7,956 bases of DNA from Limnoraphis robusta CS-951 (GTDB taxonomy: Bacteria > Cyanobacteriota > Cyanobacteriia > Cyanobacteriales > Microcoleaceae), in assembly GCF_000972705.2 (NCBI RefSeq), contig NZ_LATL02000326.1:1-7956 (forward strand). Reading direction: 5' to 3'. This document shows positions 5,253 to 7,956 of the stretch, in pieces. Every line of letters begins with the position of its first letter. Position 1 is the first letter of the stretch. The notes under the pieces are model-generated. The model was not told the DNA's origin, ran no database searches, and worked only from the letters and a program-made list of their open reading frames with translations. Position numbers and translations under genes: made by a program.

Positions 5253-6705
5253 TCAAATCTAAATATTCTTCAACCACATCCGCCAAAACATCTAACATCA
5301 TTTCTCGTTGTTCTCGATAGTTCGGAATTCCAGTGGCTAACGTTCCTAAACCTCGTTGAATTCGCAAATGATTCAACCAAGAGCGTCGCCAGGGACTATT
5401 ATCAAAAGCACCATGAAGATAATGTCCCCAAACCGAATATTGTTTATTTGTCACCCCCAAATTGCGATCATTAAATAAAGGCAGTGCATTTTCCGCATCG
5501 ATAATTTGAGTGCGACCTTGATGAATTTCATATCCTTCAACGGGTAAACCCACTTGCGGATATTCAGAGGCAACAACCCGCTTAGAAGACACCTTATTAC
5601 GGTCAATAACCGTTTTTACAGGTAACAATCCAAAACCGGGAAATTCACCCCGTTTCCCTTCAAGTCCTTGGGGGTCCATCACACTTTCACCTAACATCTG
5701 ATATCCCCCACAAATGCCCATCACCTGACCGCCCGCCGCGACATATTTTTGTAGGGCTTCTGCCATTCCTGTCTCTTGAAGAACCAACATATCCGCAATG
5801 GTGGTTTTAGAACCCGGAATAATCACCGCATCGGGATGACCTAACGCTTCTTTCGGGCTAATATATTCTAAATTAACAGTGGTTTCGGCATCAAGCGGAT
5901 CAAAATCAGTAAAATTAGAAATGTGAGGGAGACGAATGACTGCTATCGTAATTTCGCCTTGAGAACTGTTGCTTCGACGACGATCTAATAAACTCAAAGA
6001 ATCTTCGGCGGGAAACGCCAAATCAACCCAAGGAATCACCCCAACAACAGGAATTCCAGTATATTCTTCTAACCATGTAATCCCCGATTCTAAGAGCGAT
6101 CGCTGACCGCGAAACTTATTAATAATAATCCCCTTGACTAATTCTCGTTCTTGAGGTTCAAGAAGCTGCAACGTTCCGACAACATGAGCAAAAGCACCGC
6201 CGCGATCAATATCAACAACCAGCAACGTTTTAGCCTGGAGATACTCAGCCACCCGCATATTCGTTAAGTCTCGGTGTTTGAGGTTAATTTCCGCCGGACT
6301 TCCCGCCCCTTCACAGACAATCATTTCATATTCTGAGGCGAGGTGCTCGAGGCATTTGGTAATCGTTTCCCAACCAATATCAAAATATTGTTCATAATAT
6401 TCTGCGGCGTGAACAACACCCACAGGTTTACCTTTGAGAATGACTTGAGAGGTCATATCGCCTTGAGGTTTGAGCAAAATGGGATTCATCGCCACAGAAG
6501 GAGAGATTCCCGCCGCCCAAGCTTGTACAACCTGAGCATAACCCATCTCGGCTCCTGCCGGGGTGACATAGGAGTTTAACGCCATATTTTGACCCTTAAA
6601 CGGTGTCACCTTCACTCCTCGACGATACAACAGACGACACAGAGCAGTCGTGATCATCGATTTACCTGCGTGGGAAGTCGTTCCCACAACCATAATTGCT
6701 TTCAT
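5236..6705 (-). CDS. cobQ: Cobyric acid synthase CobQ (glutamine-hydrolysing)
   Basis: A 489-residue enzyme of the usual length for the family. It amidates four side chains (b, d, e, g) of adenosyl-cobyrinate a,c-diamide using ATP and glutamine, in cytosolic corrinoid (cobalamin or pseudocobalamin) synthesis. Residues 1-235 are the dethiobiotin-synthetase-like ATPase domain: GTTSHAGKS nucleotide loop (8-16), PFKGQNMALNSYVT (35-48), CEGAGSPAEINL (131-142), VVDIDRGGAFA (163-173). Residues about 250-489 are the class I glutamine amidotransferase domain: GICGGYQMLG with nucleophile C332, and GHYLHGAFDN with catalytic H431. No key residue is missing. The ATG at 6705 follows the stop of the Npun_F0494-like gene by 25 bp, so the two are probably one transcript. 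No cobalamin riboswitch is seen upstream, although many bacterial cob genes have one. Confidence 0.97.
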   Translation of the reverse strand: MKAIMVVGTTSHAGKSMITTALCRLLYRRGVKVTPFKGQNMALNSYVTPAGAEMGYAQVVQAWAAGISPSVAMNPILLKPQGDMTSQVILKGKPVGVVHAAEYYEQYFDIGWETITKCLEHLASEYEMIVCEGAGSPAEINLKHRDLTNMRVAEYLQAKTLLVVDIDRGGAFAHVVGTLQLLEPQERELVKGIIINKFRGQRSLLESGITWLEEYTGIPVVGVIPWVDLAFPAEDSLSLLDRRRSNSSQGEITIAVIRLPHISNFTDFDPLDAETTVNLEYISPKEALGHPDAVIIPGSKTTIADMLVLQETGMAEALQKYVAAGGQVMGICGGYQMLGESVMDPQGLEGKRGEFPGFGLLPVKTVIDRNKVSSKRVVASEYPQVGLPVEGYEIHQGRTQIIDAENALPLFNDRNLGVTNKQYSVWGHYLHGAFDNSPWRRSWLNHLRIQRGLGTLATGIPNYREQREMMLDVLADVVEEYLDLSRIFT

Positions 6706-6730
6706 TGTTTAGAAGTTAAAAAATAGAAAA

Positions 6731-7147
6731 TCAAGCCGACAAGGAAAATCGGAAGCGGCGATGCAGGAAATTTAAACAGCGATCGCGCCAAGTTGGAGCG
6801 CTGAGTCCTTGGGGTTGATGTTCTGCGTTTTCTACCAGTTGACGACCGAGGGGTGTGAGTCGGAAACTATCGGTGATTCCTTGTCCGTCTACTTCACGTC
6901 GTAGTATACCGACTTGAATCAGCCACATCAAATGATTTTCAACACTCAGTTCGGAGAGGCGTTTGCGAGTGTAGCCTTGTTCAACGCCCCGCGATCCTGC
7001 GATCGCATTGAGTTCAACACTTTCATAGCGCATCAAACTCATTAGTTTTAGTTGAAAGGGAGAACAACGGATAGCCCGTTCAGCCCGTTTAAAGGTGCCA
7101 GATGAATATTGAATAGATTTTGGGGTAGGAGACTCAACAGAGGTCAT
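6731..7147 (-). CDS. Npun_F0494-like conserved cyanobacterial protein, winged-helix-like
   Basis: A 138-residue cytosolic protein resembling the cyanobacterial family named after Npun_F0494; function unknown. The N-terminus (1-18) is Ser/Thr/Pro-rich. Residues about 19-110 are helical and charged (FKRAERAIRCSPFQLKLMSL, YTRKRLSELSVENHLMWLIQ) and end in a beta-wing-like segment (GILRREVDGQGITDSFRLTP, LGRQLVE). The segment LxxLxxxGILRREVDGQG...YRLTPLG-type is what winged-helix transcription regulators show, so a DNA-binding or adaptor role is plausible but inferred. It directly precedes cobQ. ATG at 7147 is used; no Shine-Dalgarno sequence is visible. Only about 50 bp separate it from the upstream terminator, so its own promoter must be compact or it relies on read-through. 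Confidence 0.8.
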   Translation of the reverse strand: MTSVESPTPKSIQYSSGTFKRAERAIRCSPFQLKLMSLMRYESVELNAIAGSRGVEQGYTRKRLSELSVENHLMWLIQVGILRREVDGQGITDSFRLTPLGRQLVENAEHQPQGLSAPTWRDRCLNFLHRRFRFSLSA

Positions 7148-7198
7148 GGAATCTAGTTCAGGTGAGAGTTTAAAAGGTCTAAATGTTTTCTGTTGCGG

Positions 7199-7231
7199 AA
7201 AAACCCGGCTGAATTTCTAAACCGGGCTTTT
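7199..7231 (-). terminator. Intrinsic terminator of the 78-residue gene
   Basis: Read on the minus strand, AAAAGCCCGG (7231-7222) pairs with CCGGGTTTTT (7208-7199) around a 13-base loop. The stem is ten pairs with one G-U, and it ends in U residues. On the plus strand the same pair is an A-C mismatch, so minus-strand function is favoured. It begins 43 bases after the stop codon of the upstream gene. Confidence 0.65.
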
Positions 7232-7273
7232 CTTTTATTCCATATTAGGTGGGATTTGACGACAGTGCCAGAG

Positions 7274-7510
7274 TTAGCGGAAAAACTGATGTCTGTGGAG
7301 GATGGTTTCGCCATGATCGGGTATCCAAGCAATCCACTGGTTTTCAGCACTCTGACACAACAGAAGGGCTTCGTCGTGACTGTAGGGGTTGGGCAGTTCT
7401 CGCAGATCAACCCATGTTCCGGGTTCATATTCGCTCGAGAATGCGGTTTGTGATGCCATCCAGTCGGAGACTGAAGTCGGTGTGATTTGGGGGTGTAAGT
7501 CAAGTGACAT
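7274..7510 (-). CDS. Conserved hypothetical 78-residue cyanobacterial protein
   Basis: A short acidic, soluble protein without signal peptide or membrane segment. The conserved-looking core is GTWVDLRELPNPYSHDEALL, LCQSAENQWIAWIPDHGE and ILHRHQF. I know similar short proteins in cyanobacteria but no function. The frame is open back to 7582, but ATG at 7510 is chosen because GAGGA (about 7523-7519) sits eight bases upstream and the protein-like sequence starts there. It has its own terminator (7199-7231), so it is probably a single-gene unit ahead of the Npun_F0494-like/cobQ pair. A GTA-N8-TAC palindrome lies about 85 bp upstream. Two longer frames in the same interval, on both strands, are shadows. 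Confidence 0.75.
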   Translation of the reverse strand: MSLDLHPQITPTSVSDWMASQTAFSSEYEPGTWVDLRELPNPYSHDEALLLCQSAENQWIAWIPDHGETILHRHQFFR

Positions 7511-7593
7511 CGTGTTTTCCTCGTCTAGTCTGTTCTCAGAGACCTTGCTCTCACCACAAGTTTTCTCTAAAAATCTGACCAAAATTTTATTTT

Positions 7594-7611
7594 CTGTATC
7601 TATAGTTACAG
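7594..7611. promoter_or_regulatory. 18-bp palindrome with NtcA-type core GTA-N8-TAC
   Basis: CTGTATCTATAGTTACAG is a palindrome at 16 of 18 positions and contains GTA (7596-7598), eight bases, then TAC (7607-7609). This is the recognition pattern of NtcA, the cyanobacterial nitrogen regulator. It lies about 85 bp upstream of the 78-residue gene. No perfect TAN3T -10 box follows at the usual 20-24 bp on the minus strand. The core alone would be expected about twice per window by chance; the extra symmetry makes it more notable. Confidence 0.3.
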
Positions 7612-7697
7612 AATCCTGACTTTATCTCAAGTAATCGTTGCACAACTTCATCATTGAAGTCGTGAGGTCAGGTCTGTAGGGGCGGGTTCTCAATAGA

Positions 7698-7728
7698 TTG
7701 ATCATGTCCCACAGAAAATTGATATATA
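7698..7728 (+). promoter_or_regulatory. Possible promoter ahead of the orphan terminator
   Basis: TTGATC (7698-7703) and TATATA (7723-7728) are separated by 19 bp, slightly longer than ideal. No ORF follows, but a hairpin and a strong terminator do. Weak on its own; it matters only as part of the small-RNA proposal. Confidence 0.25.
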
Positions 7729-7734
7729 GCGGTG

Positions 7735-7794
7735 TGCGAGCGTGTTAGGTACCACGCCAAAAACCCGGTTTCGCAGAAGTTACCGGGTTTTTTT
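7735..7794 (+). ncRNA. Candidate small RNA of about 60 nt
   Basis: A possible promoter (7698-7728) is followed by a hairpin GCGTG/CACGC (about 7739-7757), a short A-rich linker and a strong intrinsic terminator. No coding frame is present. The layout, two stem-loops with the second a terminator, is that of many bacterial sRNAs. I do not recognise a known family; the conserved Yfr1 core is absent. Alternatively the terminator serves a gene beyond the right edge on the minus strand. Confidence 0.3.
7759..7794 (+). terminator. Strong intrinsic terminator, possibly bidirectional
   Basis: AAAAACCCGGT (7759-7769) pairs perfectly with ACCGGGTTTTT (7782-7792) around a 12-base loop, and the T-run extends to seven. 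The A-run on the left arm gives U residues on the minus strand too, so it could end transcription in both directions. Confidence 0.8.
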
Positions 7795-7857
7795 AGTCTC
7801 TACTGTACTTCATTCAACTGAAAATTGATATAAACCCGCCCATTTTCCCCCTAAAAC

Positions 7858-7956
7858 TTGATTTGTGGGGAGGTGGTGAGTCCACCCCTGTGCGCGGGTT
7901 CCCCGCGTTGAGGGGAGTGGCTATCCCGTTGGGGGAGGCGCGGGAGGTGGGGAGAT
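7858..7956. other. GC-rich palindromic intergenic segment cut by the window end
   Basis: Composition changes sharply to G-rich. GGTGG/CCACC and CGCGGG-TT-CCCCGCG form short strong hairpins, and GGGGAG-type runs repeat. I see no ORF, tRNA or rRNA signature. It is probably a repeat-derived structure that continues beyond the edge. Confidence 0.4.

Larger units (their letters stand above)
7675..7841. repeat. MITE-like segment with GTAGGGGCGGGTT arms and a 13-bp direct repeat
   Basis: TGTAGGGGCGGGTTC (7675-7689) is the reverse complement of the arm at 184-198 and matches the one at 4323-4337. AACCCGCCC (7833-7841) faces it. GAAAATTGATATA occurs twice (7714-7726 and 7820-7832), flanking the hairpin region. 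There is no ORF inside. The element may be composite: an older palindromic repeat into which the terminator-bearing segment was placed. Confidence 0.5.

Noticed and set aside
7148..7273. Search for a cobalamin riboswitch ahead of the Npun_F0494-like/cobQ pair
   Set aside because: The space between the terminator and the start codon is only about 50 bases, and I see no B12-box-like sequence.
7153..7503. Minus-strand frame of 116 codons overlapping the 78-residue gene
   Set aside because: The overlapping frame starting at 7510 has a Shine-Dalgarno sequence, family-like sequence and a terminator after it; the 116-codon frame runs through that terminator and looks random.
7885..7915. GTTCCCCGCG stretch resembling part of a type I-E CRISPR repeat
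   Set aside because: A single occurrence, with no second repeat at spacer distance and no cas gene; a GC-rich palindrome explains it.

Overview
The window looks like chromosomal DNA of a filamentous or otherwise repeat-rich cyanobacterium. Six copies of the HIP1 octamer GCGATCGC lie at 406, 3859, 4162, 6096, 6779 and 6999, where chance would give about 0.1. The genes belong to cyanobacterial families (DUF3172, an Npun_F0494-like protein, an AMIN-domain protein, a ClpS of cyanobacterial type), and the intergenic DNA carries heptamer arrays and MITE-like palindromes. An Oscillatoriales-type genome is my inference; no gene here settles the genus.

Left part (1-2600): a 61-bp tandem repeat that ends in a MITE-like palindrome precedes a secreted AMIN-domain protein whose C-terminal half resembles the VirB10/TrbI fold. 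A 390-base stretch follows, between this gene and a convergent DUF3172 membrane protein. It appears to be an internally deleted IS200/IS605-type IscB element: two end hairpins, a strongly structured RNA of the HEARO/omega-RNA kind on the minus strand, and a short decayed piece of an iscB-like start. This is the most interesting item in the window.

Middle part (2600-4780): a heptamer array of about 175 bp lies just upstream of the promoter of clpS, the N-degron adaptor of the Clp protease. After an imperfect hairpin comes a CPBP-family membrane protease. A MITE-like palindrome separates it from a small secreted protein with a single SLH-like motif.

Right part (4780-7510): four minus-strand genes. 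In transcription order they are a 78-residue conserved hypothetical protein with its own intrinsic terminator, an Npun_F0494-like winged-helix-like protein, cobQ (cobyric acid synthase, corrinoid side-chain amidation) 25 bp after it, and a very short [2Fe-2S] ferredoxin-like gene. Between cobQ and the ferredoxin is a protein-like reading frame with no start codon. No cobalamin riboswitch is visible.

Right edge (7511-7956) has no gene. It holds a GTA-N8-TAC palindrome, another MITE-type arm, a promoter/hairpin/terminator set that could be a small RNA, and a GC-rich palindromic segment cut by the window end.
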